A DNA stretch of 64,000 nt, from NCBI GenBank assembly GCA_018287875.1, contig JAGVVL010000015.1:3658001-3722000 (forward strand), in the 5' to 3' direction. A model generated the notes under the pieces. The model made no database searches and was not told where the DNA came from. It saw only the letters and a list, made by a program, of their open reading frames with translations. Positions within the stretch are counted from its first letter, which is position 1; each line of letters opens with the position of its first letter. Source of the DNA: Nigrospora sphaerica (Eukaryota > Ascomycota > Sordariomycetes > Amphisphaeriales > Apiosporaceae). This document shows, one piece after another, positions 54,601-64,000 of this stretch. The position numbers were made by a program, and so were the translations under genes.

Positions 54601-55787
54601 CTGGACGTTTTGCTCGAAAGCTCCTCGTAAAAAGGGGCCCAGTGGATGTTCTGGGGTGGTGGCTCTATTGCTACCGCCTAGGATATATTGATGTAATTCC
54701 CAAAAACTGACATCTTAGCTTCTGGTTTCCGCAATCTCCAAACACTATAACGCACACTTTCAGGTCCACTACCAGAAACTACTAATAGAAGCACAGTAAG
54801 ATACTTGCGGATTGTAATCAGCTATATTGTCGCTCATCGAAATATTTGCTGCGGTATTCCCATGAATGCCAACATCAGACTTTTGACATAGCCCCACACA
54901 TTTCCATGTCAGAGGACGAGGTCATTTCAAGAGTTACCGATTTCTTTTAACAGGTGGACTACAGTCGGACAGAGCAGACCTAAATGCGGGAAGGCATTCG
55001 AGAAGGGAAACAGCGACGGTATACATACTCAAGGGCGAAAAGTCAGGGATCATAGTGCTGTACCCCATAACTTTCTACCCAGCGGCTCATAAGACTATTG
55101 GAAGTTGCTCGGTTGCTAGAAGAATAATATCTCATGAGTCAGTGGTCTTCCTAGAGCTTATTCAGCCACCATTTTCGGGTACCCTACTCGTTTATTCAGA
55201 GATATGAGAAGAAGATGTTAGTACTCACTATGTCAATGGTAGTTCCTATTACCATGCAACTGTAACTCGCTAAGTGCGCCCCGGCGTGCTGGCGTGCTGG
55301 CAGGCAAAAACCACGAGATGGAAATGCAGGGAATCACCACATCATAGACGCTGGCAAGTGCCGGAGAGTACAGATGTGGACTGACTTGGCCAAGGGCAGT
55401 TGGTATTCATCAATGCATCGTAGCTCTTTGCTCAGTCCGCTCGGGCGCTGATTTTCCTACCATCCTGTTTCCCTCTACGGCATGGCGAAACAGGCAATGC
55501 CCCACACCCCAAAAACACCCCTAACGGATCCCTTCGCGTTTCTGTCGACCACTATAGCTTCTACTAGCTTATATAAGGCGCCGCACTGAAGGAGGCGTGG
55601 CAAGCGAAAATTCAAAGGCTGTCCATTAAAAAGGACAAAATAGAGAGCTAAAGATGGCATTCTATATATTCGTAGCTGGGGATTGCTCCCCACATGCTCC
55701 ATAGAACATACAGCAGGTCCCTGTAGCTCCTCACGTGACCTAACAGGTGAATCTGGTGATAGCCTCCTATTGCCGCATAAGGGAAGG
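54601..55787. other. Intergenic region, about 1.2 kb, no gene
   Basis: AT-rich, with no open frame of interest; lies between the 3' ends of the transporter and phosphotransferase genes. Confidence 0.45.
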
Positions 55788-56936
55788 TCAGTTGGTCACA
55801 GTGCCCTCGAGCAGCTCAAAGACGGAATGGTCGAGGATGGCCGTGACGTAGCGTTTCACCATTGCCCAGATATTCGCTTGCGACTGCATGCCGGGCTGCG
55901 CTAGACATAGGACATAGCCATGGAATAACTGGCGCCTATACTCGGTCCAGGCATCCTCCCAGGCGACGATAGGGGCGCCGTAACGGCGTAGCCCGTCGAG
56001 GTAATGCTGTAAGACGCGGCGCTCGTGGCAGCGGCGGTCTTCGACGGTGAGGGCGCTAGTGACGAAGTAGGCGACGTCGTGGAAGGGGGTGCCAGTCGAG
56101 GCGGCCTGCCAGTCGAGAAAACCGGGCTCACCGGCGGCCGTCATGTAAGTGTTATCGATATGCGGGTCACCGTGGACGAAGCAGCGGAACGGGGCGGCCG
56201 ACTCGACCACCCAGAGGGCCTCGAAGGCGCGGACGACACGCTCCCGATCCGCTAGCGCCGCATGGCAGTCTTCGCTGGCGCCGCCGAGGACCTCGAGGTT
56301 CCGGGGCACGACACTACCGAAAGGGCCGGGCTTAGTAAGCTCGAGGATAATGTTACGCAGGCCGTTGTTATTAGCCCCGAGCCAGGCGTAGGCCGGGTCG
56401 GCGGCGCAGTCCCACGTCTTGGCGTGCAGGATGGCTAGCTGCTCGACGCCGGCCAGCACGCGGTTGACTGGCCATGTCTCGACGGGCGTGCCAAAGGTGC
56501 ACTGTGCGGCCGCAAGGTCCTCTAGAACCACAATTCCCTGGCCGCTAACGCTGTCGATGCCCGTGTAATAAGGCCTAGGTAGCCGCATGCCGGCCGCGGC
56601 TAGCTTAGGCTGTAGGTGATAATAGAACTCAGCCTCGCGGCGGTACGTGTCTAAGAGGGAAGGTGCCACAGCGATCATGTCGGGGTTAAAACCTCCTTTA
56701 AAAAAGATCCGCGAGGGCAAGTCGGTGCGTCGCGCCGCGGGGGCGTACGACAACTCGACGACAATGGAGGAGGAGGAGCCATGGCGGACGGACAGCACCC
56801 TAACGTCCGACACGTCAGCCCACAAGGTCCGGGAACACCAGACGGCCGTCAGCTCCTCCACTGTCATGGGCAGAGACGTGTCCGAAGGGACGACCAAGGA
56901 CGCGGGGGCGTCGGGCTGGGTTAGAAGGGTGGCCAT
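55788..56936 (-). CDS. APH/CHK-type small-molecule phosphotransferase
   Basis: Intronless. I start at MATLLTQPDAPASLVVPSDT (about 382 aa); an in-frame Met 30 codons upstream (57026) is possible. Kinase-like fold motifs: RIFFKGGF (ATP-binding Lys), RREAEFYYHL (pairing Glu), IVVLEDLA (hinge), CFVHGDPHIDNTYM (Brenner catalytic Asp) and GFLDWQAASTGTPFHDVAYF (metal-binding Asp). This is the aminoglycoside/choline-kinase-like superfamily (EcKL/CHK and DUF1679 relatives). Substrates include small alcohols, sugars and, in some members, ecdysteroids. Here it sits between two terpene cyclase regions, so phosphorylation of a terpenoid or isoprenoid alcohol is conceivable but unproven. Confidence 0.82.
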   Translation of the reverse strand: MATLLTQPDAPASLVVPSDTSLPMTVEELTAVWCSRTLWADVSDVRVLSVRHGSSSSIVVELSYAPAARRTDLPSRIFFKGGFNPDMIAVAPSLLDTYRREAEFYYHLQPKLAAAGMRLPRPYYTGIDSVSGQGIVVLEDLAAAQCTFGTPVETWPVNRVLAGVEQLAILHAKTWDCAADPAYAWLGANNNGLRNIILELTKPGPFGSVVPRNLEVLGGASEDCHAALADRERVVRAFEALWVVESAAPFRCFVHGDPHIDNTYMTAAGEPGFLDWQAASTGTPFHDVAYFVTSALTVEDRRCHERRVLQHYLDGLRRYGAPIVAWEDAWTEYRRQLFHGYVLCLAQPGMQSQANIWAMVKRYVTAILDHSVFELLEGTVTN

Positions 56937-58977
56937 GATGGACAGCGGGCTGCAGAAAAGACGAGGGCAAGGCGTGGCAGCGGCTGCGAGCATAGGACGA
57001 GACGGGCAGCAGGCGGGAACGGCCACGGGCTTCAGTCGAAGTATCAGGCTTTGGCTCGCCCAAGGTTAATGAGGCTCATGTCTGACGGGCAGTCGGACCA
57101 ACTGACGCACCGGGGTTGGCTGACCAAAAGGCTGACATGGAAGCAGACAACGAACAAGTGGGTCGCCTAGAATTAAGTTTTCTGTAGGCGTTGCCAAGAG
57201 GGGCGGTGTGTGTGCTGGTGCCCCGATCCCAATGTCTTGTGCTCCACACGACGAATGTCGTGCCACGGAGAATATACGCTCGGCCCATTCCACCCTTGGG
57301 AACGGCCAATAGGACCTCGGCGTCCGCCCGTCGGTCCCCGCGGCCATGGCGGCTTGCATACGAACTGCCGGGCGGATTCCGCTGTTATAGACACATGCAT
57401 CGCGTGCACCCTTGCCGGATCCGGATATTCACTAAACAGACCCCTACTATGCCAAGAGGTCCGCAGCATAAATGAGATTCTAGACTTGCTGCGTGTGGCC
57501 GGAAGGAAATTGGGTACCCGAGTTCCTCGTCTCTGCTGAGCTAGGGGAGCGGTTGGGGGAGCGATTGACTGGGTTGAGGCCTTTTGTCTCGTTGTTAAGA
57601 GCCGGTGTGCCCCAAAGTGGTTCCAGGCCTAGATGTATTAAGCCTAGCAAACCCAGAAGACCGGATGCTTTAGACGGTATTACACGATAGCCCAGACGCA
57701 TTCGATAGGGGCAAACTACGGTTTGTATGTATTGTGCTCCCGTTCACAGTTTCTTCTCCAGGCAGCTTTAACAGAGTTTCTAATTCCCGAGCCCACCGGG
57801 ATGTAGATATACCGCCCCACTCCCATGGGAAACAACCTCGGCGCCCGAGTCATTTTGTCAGCACGCGGAGTCCCCGCCAGCTCCATGACACGCTACGCGG
57901 TCGTTACGCCCGATACCGCCCTCGCCTCCGGTTTCATGCCTCACAATATATCCCAGACGCCGTATGGACTTGTTTCGCCCCCTTCTCGGCAGCACCGTTA
58001 TCTCGAGCCCGTGCGAATTCCTTGAAGTCAGAATGCTAGGGTCGTGTTCACTGCAGGGTTCCGGCGTTGTCTTATGCCCCAGTTATCGGTTGGTTACATA
58101 AACGCTAGATTTGTCGCAGATCCATTCGGCGCTCGACTGGATCCTTTTCAGTAGATATTCTCACAGGATTATAGATAACCTCAAAAAGATCTAATCAGAA
58201 ATGGAGGGCCAGCGTTTCACCACTAAAGCTGCGTTGGGCTTGTCGCTACTAGCGTTCTCGACCTAAATTAGCTCTCAACTCCGCAAGGCTTGAGAATAGC
58301 GCTACCGCGAGCCTCGACGGCGTGTGAAGGAGAGCGATGGAGGCTGCACATGGGACGGAGATCAAGGCCATACTAAGCCTCATTGGTGACGTTCCCACAA
58401 AACAACGTTCGGACGTGGCACCATGAGATTCTCGCCGGTATCCAACATGCACAGTGTCACGGTTCAAGGAACGAGGGATCTGTTAATGACCCAAGGGTTC
58501 TATTGAGGTGCGAAAAGTACAGATGAAGAGGAAAAGAAGAGGAACAGGCTCCTCGCAGTCACTGCTTGGCAGGAATATATCCAGCCAGCGGCGGTACGCA
58601 CCGCCGGCCAGTGGTAAGTTGTCCATGCGTTCCCATGCCCTTGTACCTATGCACCCATGCCGTAACACACAGCTTGTTTTCTTGACGTTCAGGTACGTAC
58701 ACCGAAAACCCTGGCGAAAAGCTGACGCGGATGAGCCGGCTTATAGTAGGGATGGCACGGTCCGGCAAACTGTCAAACGCTACAGCGAACATGTCCTAAG
58801 GCACGTGGAAACGGTGAAACAAGTTTTAGAACCGAAGCATGTGTCTACGATGCCGCACTCAGAGTCCCGTGTCTACTTAACTTACGCACGCCCGCCGTTG
58901 TTCTTTTAGGAGGCCGCTGATCACATATCATTTTCCAATCCTTCACGGCTCACCTGCTCTTTCTCCATCCCCCCGCT
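56937..58977. other. Intergenic region, about 2 kb, no gene supported
   Basis: Open frames on both strands (57066-57539, 57734-58039, 58508-58909) lack domains and overlap. It contains the promoters of the flanking divergent genes. Confidence 0.4.
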
Positions 58978-60368
58978 ATGGCACCCGACATCAGTACACT
59001 CACGCCAGCCGCGTCTCTGTGTCAGGCCGAAACTCCGGCTCTCATACTATCCTCGAAAGGTAGCGCGAAGCCGGCCAGCGACGGTGAATATGAACGTCAG
59101 AGGCTCGTCCAAAGGTGTAAGGGACGCGTGGTTCATGTGCAGAACCTCATGAGTCTGATGCCGGCATGGCCTAAAGGGATTCACAGTAAGGAGATCCTCG
59201 ACGAACTGAACAAAGAGGTTGACGAGTGGCTAAAGACGTACGCCCATCCCCGCCTTTCGGACCTCACATCCTCGTCTAAGGCTACTGACATATAAGCAGT
59301 GTCGACTTACCCGAGATGAAGAAGAGGAAATATCGCGAGAAGGGCAACTTTGCCATCTTAGCCAGTGTCTTCTATTCGGACTGCAAGAAGGAGAAGCTGC
59401 TAGCCTTAACAAAATACCAATACTGGGTAGGACTGCCCCCGTTCTTGACTCCGGCCCCCCGATCCCTGATGTACACATTCTAACTATGGCCACACGCACG
59501 TAAGATTTTCTGGTTCGACGATGAGATCGACACGGGTGGTGCCTACACCCATAACGCGACGGCGACACGCCTCATCTGTGACCAGACGCTGCGGTGTGTC
59601 GAGGAAGTACTACACCGTGACCCGGGGCAGGTTAACACAGTGCCGCCGGTGGACGCGCCTGGGACGGTACAGGTGCTCTACGAGACGCTAGCGGCGATGC
59701 GGCCGGCCATGGGGCCGACGTCGATCGAGCGTATGAGGCGCGAGCTACATGACTACGTCGAAGGCGTGGCGCGCCAGCAGGCCGTCCGCGAGGACGCTAG
59801 CTTACCGAGCCCCTGGTACCACTTCGATATCCGCTGCGACGACGTCGGCGTTATCCCCTCTATCACCCAGAACGAGTACGCCATGGACTTTGAGCTGCCC
59901 GACGCCATCCGCTACCACGAGGCCGTCGAGTGCATCGTGCTCCAGTGCACCCGCCTGGCCATCCTGATTAACGAAATCCTTAGCTGCCAGAAAGAATTCG
60001 TAAGCCGGCGCCCCCCCCTTAATTCTCCACATCTACCCTCTTCCCCCTTTACTAACTTAAATCCTAAGCGCGCTGGACAGCTCGAGAACCTCTGCCTACT
60101 ACTTGTTAATAACGATAACATCTCTATCAATGAGTCTGTGGCACAACTAATCGGCCTAATCCGGAAGCATTACGCTACATGCGAGGAGGCTGTGGCAAGG
60201 CTGCCATGGACTGACGACGAGGACATCAACGAGAACATCCGCGAGTACGTCCGTGGCTGCCGCCGTCTTGCGACGGGCACTGGCCACTGGGCATACCTAG
60301 TGACTCGTTACTTCGATCAGAGCCAGCTAAACGAAAAGTGGGAATTGACGTTTTCGTTAGATTGCTAA
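58978..60368 (+). CDS. Class I terpene cyclase (DDxxD, NSE)
   Basis: Exons 58978-59237, 59300-59426, 59505-59999 and 60081-60368 give 389 aa. Introns: gtacgc...ctgac...gcag (62 nt), gtagga...ctaac...taag (78), gtaagc...tactaac...acag (81). The metal motif is WFDDEIDTGG (Asp134, Asp135, Asp138). The NSE triad is NEILSCQKE (Asn285, Ser289, Glu293). Other matches: KKEKLLALTKYQYW, YHFDIRCDDVGVIPSITQNE, ELPDAIRYHEAVECIVLQC and GCRRLATGTGHWAYLVTRYF. Intron 3 is a multiple of three without a stop, so retention would insert 27 residues between the NSE motif and the next helix. The C-terminus is uncertain: a possible further intron (gtggga...gctaac...ccag) starts near 60330. Product unknown. Confidence 0.85.
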
Positions 60369-61213
60369 CCACTATGTTCCAGGAGCTGTACATCGCCGTC
60401 TGGGCTGCCAAAGACGGTTGCATAATGGAAACCCGGGCCGCCTTGATTTTAGTTTTCAGTGTGATTACAAACCTCTAACAGGTATGAGCTCATTAGCTAA
60501 TGAACCAAGACACATTTCAAATCACTTTGACAAGTGAGCTCTATCGGCACTAATACTTCCAGGCTTGGTCAGGTTCGCTCCAAAGTGCAAGGTAGATAAA
60601 GATGCCCGCTAGCACCTCGGCTAGTTGTGACAAATAATTCGCTGTTCATGTAGAAGTCAAAATTGAGTTGAAATTTGCAGTGTGACATGTGAGTATGCGG
60701 CAAAAGCACTGGCAGCACCTTAGGCATGTCATCCGGCGCGGTTTTACATGCAGAGCCTGTTCAACAACGACAACCGCCTGCTTCTTTACGCGAACCTGTA
60801 TGATGATATAATTTTTGATTGGAGACATTGCGTAAGCCAGGGTACCCCTTCGCGAGCCAGGTGCTTCGCGAGACACCGGTTTCAAAGACGTCTTAAGATG
60901 CCCCCTTCTAACAGAAAGACGAATATCTTAACAACTACATAAACTAAGATCTTCGTTTTTGTTTTTAAGAGACGATAATACACTTCTCTACATTGCTATG
61001 GCTTCTTTCTTTTAAATCTGACTGATCTACCTATCTTTCTCCGTTCGAATTTAGTTTTAACTTATTAAATAAGATTCCCGTCTCCTATTTAACTCCTTTA
61101 ACGTCCTAAATAATAACGAACCACTCTTACGTTATCGTATACACTTTACGCCGTTTTTAAGGCTTCTAGTGCTTTAACGCAGATACTAGCTAGTCTCGCT
61201 TATATGTAAGGCT
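60369..61213. other. Spacer between terpene cyclase and second chromovirus
   Basis: No gene. From about 60890 it becomes AT-rich and RIP-like. The last five bases (aggct) should be the target duplication of the chromovirus, whose other end is outside the window. Confidence 0.5.
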
Positions 61214-61571
61214 TGTGAGAGGCTGAGCCTTGAAGCACTATCGAAGGGGCCAAATGCTGTTTATTTTCTAGATGGGAAAGAGAGAAGAGAACCGTCTTCA
61301 GGAGGCCGGGCGCAGCGTCTCGTTAAATCTTGCGAGACTGGACCGGAACGTTCGGATAGGAACGTTCGGACCGGAACGTTCGGATCGGAACGTTCGGACC
61401 GGAACGTTCGGATCGGAACGTTCGGATCGCTGCTCAGCTCCCCCCTCCTAGGTCTTGACCACTAGCCTGGCGTTCGAGTGGAGAGACCTACTCGGAGCCT
61501 CATATGAGGGGTTCGTGAGACGCTCAGGCCAGGTGCGCCTGAGCCTATCTCCTAGGTCCCAACCTGTAACA
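61214..61571 (-). repeat. 3' LTR (358 bp) of second chromovirus
   Basis: Plus-strand ends are TGTGAGAGG and CTGTAACA. It contains six 14-bp ggaacgttcggayc units (about 61340-61425), each with the palindrome gaacgttc. The solo LTR at 21105 has four. Confidence 0.88.
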
Positions 61572-61603
61572 TCACCCCCCTTCTCCCCTCCCCTTTTTCT
61601 TTC
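61572..61603 (-). promoter_or_regulatory. Polypurine tract
   Basis: On the element strand, an almost pure A/G run of about 30 bases (aaagaaaaaggggaggggag and onward) ends directly at the 3' LTR. This is the position of the plus-strand primer for reverse transcription. Confidence 0.8.
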
Positions 61604-61673
61604 TGTAGCCCCCTATACGTCTCCTCTTATACGTCTCCTTCTGTATGTCTCCTCTTCCTAACCCTTCAGTTCC

Positions 61674-64000
61674 CTACTTATGCTCTTTCCGGCCTTCGGC
61701 TAGCCTAGTTCTTCTTTGGCTAGCGGGTTTTTCGCCATCGAAATCCGTTGCTGGTCCGTATTTTGCTTCGAATTCGTTTAGCGCTTGAGTATCTTTCAAG
61801 TTCTCTAGAGGCTCCCAAGTTGGTTCCGCGTAGCCTCTCCATTTAACTAGGACTTGTCGGTATAAGCTCCTTCCGCGTCTCTTCGTACGGGCTCTTGTGA
61901 TACTCTCGACTTCCCACTCGTTGTTATCTGGGTTATTGTTATCCGTAAAAGCTGGTGGCGGTTGATAGTCCGTTGTCTTCTGGGAAGGTAAAGGATCCTC
62001 GTACGCAGGTCTTATAAGGTCCACATGGAACCTTGGCCATACTCCTTGTGGGACGTCCAGTTCGTAAACGTGAGAGCTGATAACCTTTGTAACGGTGTAT
62101 TTCGCATGTAGCCAGGCTAGCTTTTTCGATGGGACGTCTAGGTTAAAGTTCTTAAGGGAAAGCCAAACCTTATCCCCTACTCGGTATTCGCGTGCGGCGG
62201 TCCTTTTTCGGTTCGCGAGGTCCTCCTGGGCTTGTTGGGCGGCTATCATAGCGGCTTGGGCGAAATCTCCAGCGTCTTTTAGTCTCTGGACGAAGTGTTC
62301 GGCTTTTATGCGTGGATCCCTCGAACTTTGTGGCGATCTCTCGATGACTTGGATTGGTTCGACGTGGTATCCGTGTAGGAGAAAGAACGGACTGACCCCA
62401 ATAGCTCTCGAGTCTCTATTGTTAATCGCTAGCTGAGCTCCTGGGAGTAGCTTAGCCCAGTCGTGCTGGGTTAGAGCTGTATAGGAGCGTAAGTACGCGA
62501 GAACCTCCTGATTAGCTCGTTCAGTTGCTCCGTCAGTCTCAGGGTGGAAGGCGGTGCTTAGCCTCTGATCCATTGATGTTAGCTGGCAAAGTCGCGTCCA
62601 GAATCGGCCAGTCCAGTTAGAGCCCCTATCACTCGTGATGGCTCTTGGGAATCCGTGGAACCGCCAGAAGGCTCTCACGAAGGTCTCGGCGCAGGCTTCC
62701 GCTTCCATCGTTGTCATGGCCTCTAAGGTCACCTCCTTAGATAACCTGTCGGTGATCACCATTAGGAAACTTGGGTCAGTCTCGCACATAGTCGGTAGGT
62801 CCGTCATGAAGTCGATCGAGATCTCTGCGTGGAATCTATCCGGGACCGGCAGCGGCTTGAGAAGCCCTTGCTTCGCGTCTCTCCAGACTCTCTTTTTGCC
62901 GCAGGTGTCGCAGTTCCTTAGGAATTGACGAACTGCCAGTGTAAGGCCAGGCCAAAAGAAGCTTCGGTTTAGGATGCCAATCGTTCCGTCCCTTCCTGGG
63001 TGTCCTGACGCGTGCGAGTCGTGTGCGTTCTGAATTAAGGCCGTCCTGAGAGGCTCGTAAGCTGGTATCCAGATCCTGTCGCGGAACCTGACCCTTCCTT
63101 CCGGGTCTAGCTTGCACTCCGATATCGATACGACTCCTTTTAGGCTTGGACTGAAGGACTGCTGCTTTGTGCGGAGGTCTGCCACCATAGTTCGATAATC
63201 GGGATCCTTCTTAATAGCTTGGTTCCAGAGTGTCTGAAGGTCTTCATGGGCGAAGCACTCGTCTCCTGATGGGAATTGCTGGCCATCGATGTTTAGGACT
63301 CCAACACCGAGGTCCTCACTCTCCTCATCCTCCGCTGGTTGCCTCTCGCGAGGATCTCCCTCGTCCTTAAGGAGCTGTTGGTAACGGCCTTTCGTTCTCT
63401 TGTCGTCGTACCCATCTGGTTCGTCTTGCTCTCTTCTAGATAACGCGTCGGGCCTGTCCGCTAGCTTTCCTGGTCGGTAGTGGAGTTTATAGGAGTACCT
63501 CTCGAGCTTGACTGCCCAGCGGGCTTGTCTCTCTGTGAGGTGTCTTGCCTTTCGGAAGTATTCGAGGTTCTTGTGGTCCGTTAGGATCTCGAAGGGCTCT
63601 CGCACGCTCCTTAGCATCCCGTCCCACGCGCTGAGGCAGTCCATCACCGCTAGGAGTTCTTTATCGTGGATCTCGTAGTTGAACTCTGCTGGGGAGAGCT
63701 TCCGGGAGTGGTATGCTATTGGGTGTAGCAGGCCGTCTTCGCCGTACTGCGATAGGCAGCCCCCGAGGCTGTGTCCTGAGCAGTCCGTCTCGACTACCGT
63801 TTGTCGGTCTGCGTCCCACTGGGCTAGGACTGGAGCTTCGGTAAACACTCTCTTAAGATGCTCGAAAGCGCCTTGTTGCTCCTGGTCCCACCGGAACGGG
63901 GTTCCTTTCTTCGTTAAGGCGGTTAGTGGCCGTGTGATCGCTGAATACTCGGGTATGAACGTCCGATAGAAGTTTGCGAATCCTAAGAAGCTGCGTACTC
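61674..64000 (-). CDS. Chromovirus pol, C-terminal part (RNase H, integrase, chromodomain), open to window edge
   Basis: The frame is open from position 64000 (SFLGFANFYRTFIPEYSAI, the RT thumb) to a stop at 61674. RNase H: VVETDCSGHSLGG, IHDKELLAVMDCL and EILTDHKNLEYF. Integrase: a HHCC finger (SHASGHPGRDGTIG to CDTCGKKR), SIDFMTDLPTMC, TSDRGSNWTGRFW and TDGATERANQEV, giving D-D-E. The GPY-like block is YRVGDKVWLSLKNFNL. The chromodomain is EWEVESITRARTKRRGR and LVKWRGYAEPTWEPLENL. Integrase inserts the cDNA, and the chromodomain directs it to marked chromatin. The first part of pol and gag lie outside the window. Confidence 0.92.
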   Translation of the reverse strand, partial: VRSFLGFANFYRTFIPEYSAITRPLTALTKKGTPFRWDQEQQGAFEHLKRVFTEAPVLAQWDADRQTVVETDCSGHSLGGCLSQYGEDGLLHPIAYHSRKLSPAEFNYEIHDKELLAVMDCLSAWDGMLRSVREPFEILTDHKNLEYFRKARHLTERQARWAVKLERYSYKLHYRPGKLADRPDALSRREQDEPDGYDDKRTKGRYQQLLKDEGDPRERQPAEDEESEDLGVGVLNIDGQQFPSGDECFAHEDLQTLWNQAIKKDPDYRTMVADLRTKQQSFSPSLKGVVSISECKLDPEGRVRFRDRIWIPAYEPLRTALIQNAHDSHASGHPGRDGTIGILNRSFFWPGLTLAVRQFLRNCDTCGKKRVWRDAKQGLLKPLPVPDRFHAEISIDFMTDLPTMCETDPSFLMVITDRLSKEVTLEAMTTMEAEACAETFVRAFWRFHGFPRAITSDRGSNWTGRFWTRLCQLTSMDQRLSTAFHPETDGATERANQEVLAYLRSYTALTQHDWAKLLPGAQLAINNRDSRAIGVSPFFLLHGYHVEPIQVIERSPQSSRDPRIKAEHFVQRLKDAGDFAQAAMIAAQQAQEDLANRKRTAAREYRVGDKVWLSLKNFNLDVPSKKLAWLHAKYTVTKVISSHVYELDVPQGVWPRFHVDLIRPAYEDPLPSQKTTDYQPPPAFTDNNNPDNNEWEVESITRARTKRRGRSLYRQVLVKWRGYAEPTWEPLENLKDTQALNEFEAKYGPATDFDGEKPASQRRTRLAEGRKEHK

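Larger units (their letters stand above)
61214..64000 (-). mobile_element. Second Ty3/gypsy chromovirus, 3' part, continues beyond window
   Basis: In element order (minus strand): RT end, RNase H, integrase, chromodomain, polypurine tract and 3' LTR. The visible pol is uninterrupted and no RIP is evident, so the copy may be competent. It is a different lineage from the 21708-31112 element, with LTRs of the family seen as a solo at 21105-21433. Confidence 0.88.

Noticed and set aside
58508..58909. 133-codon plus-strand frame upstream of the second class I cyclase
   Set aside because: Low-complexity basic start, no domain, overlapped by minus-strand frames.
1..64000. CRISPR array, bacterial operon features, rRNA
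   Set aside because: None found; introns and fungal gene families show nuclear eukaryotic DNA.

Overview
This is nuclear DNA of a filamentous ascomycete (Pezizomycotina, probably a Sordariomycete). The grounds are a HET-domain incompatibility gene, short 51-111 nt introns with CTAAC/CTGAC branch sites, fungal terpene cyclases, and transposons decayed by C-to-T/G-to-A changes typical of repeat-induced point mutation (RIP: His to Tyr, Gln or Trp to stop, reading frame kept). No species can be named from sequence alone.

Layout. 1-8136 is a graveyard of minus-strand elements: a LINE (intact ORF1, broken ORF2), a RIP-decayed Ty3/gypsy gag-protease and a RIP-decayed pogo/Fot1 transposase. 8137-14984 is one LINE inserted in another, each with its own target-site duplication (TSD). 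15050-19497 holds a HET-domain gene and an ankyrin-repeat gene. 19746-32055 is a pogo-type transposon with 45-bp inverted repeats that was hit by at least four LTR elements (three solo LTRs and one 9.4-kb Ty3/gypsy chromovirus with identical-looking LTRs), all with 5-bp TSDs. 32090-41680 holds an archaemetzincin, a decayed SET-domain gene, a coiled-coil protein and a secreted LVIVD-repeat-like protein. 41796-43722 is a third pogo copy with TA TSD. 44273-60368 holds a secreted GH5 mannanase and an apparent terpenoid locus. 61214 to the window end is a second chromovirus whose visible pol frame is open.

Terpenoid locus. A HAD-type class II cyclase related to the drimane synthase AstC (DVDTT motif) is divergent from a class I terpene cyclase (DDxxE and NSE motifs). 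An allantoate-permease-type MFS transporter, an APH/CHK-type phosphotransferase and a second class I cyclase (DDxxD and NSE) follow. No P450 or cluster regulator is visible. A shared pathway is inferred from proximity only.

Most unusual item. Between the integrase/chromodomain region and the 3' LTR of the 21708-31112 chromovirus lies about 3.5 kb of extra sequence. It carries, antisense to gag-pol, a gene of about 900 codons with four well-formed, phase-consistent introns. Antisense introns would survive reverse transcription of the sense RNA. Its product has a Cys cluster but no domain I recognise. All splice sites and phases were worked out by hand and need RNA support.
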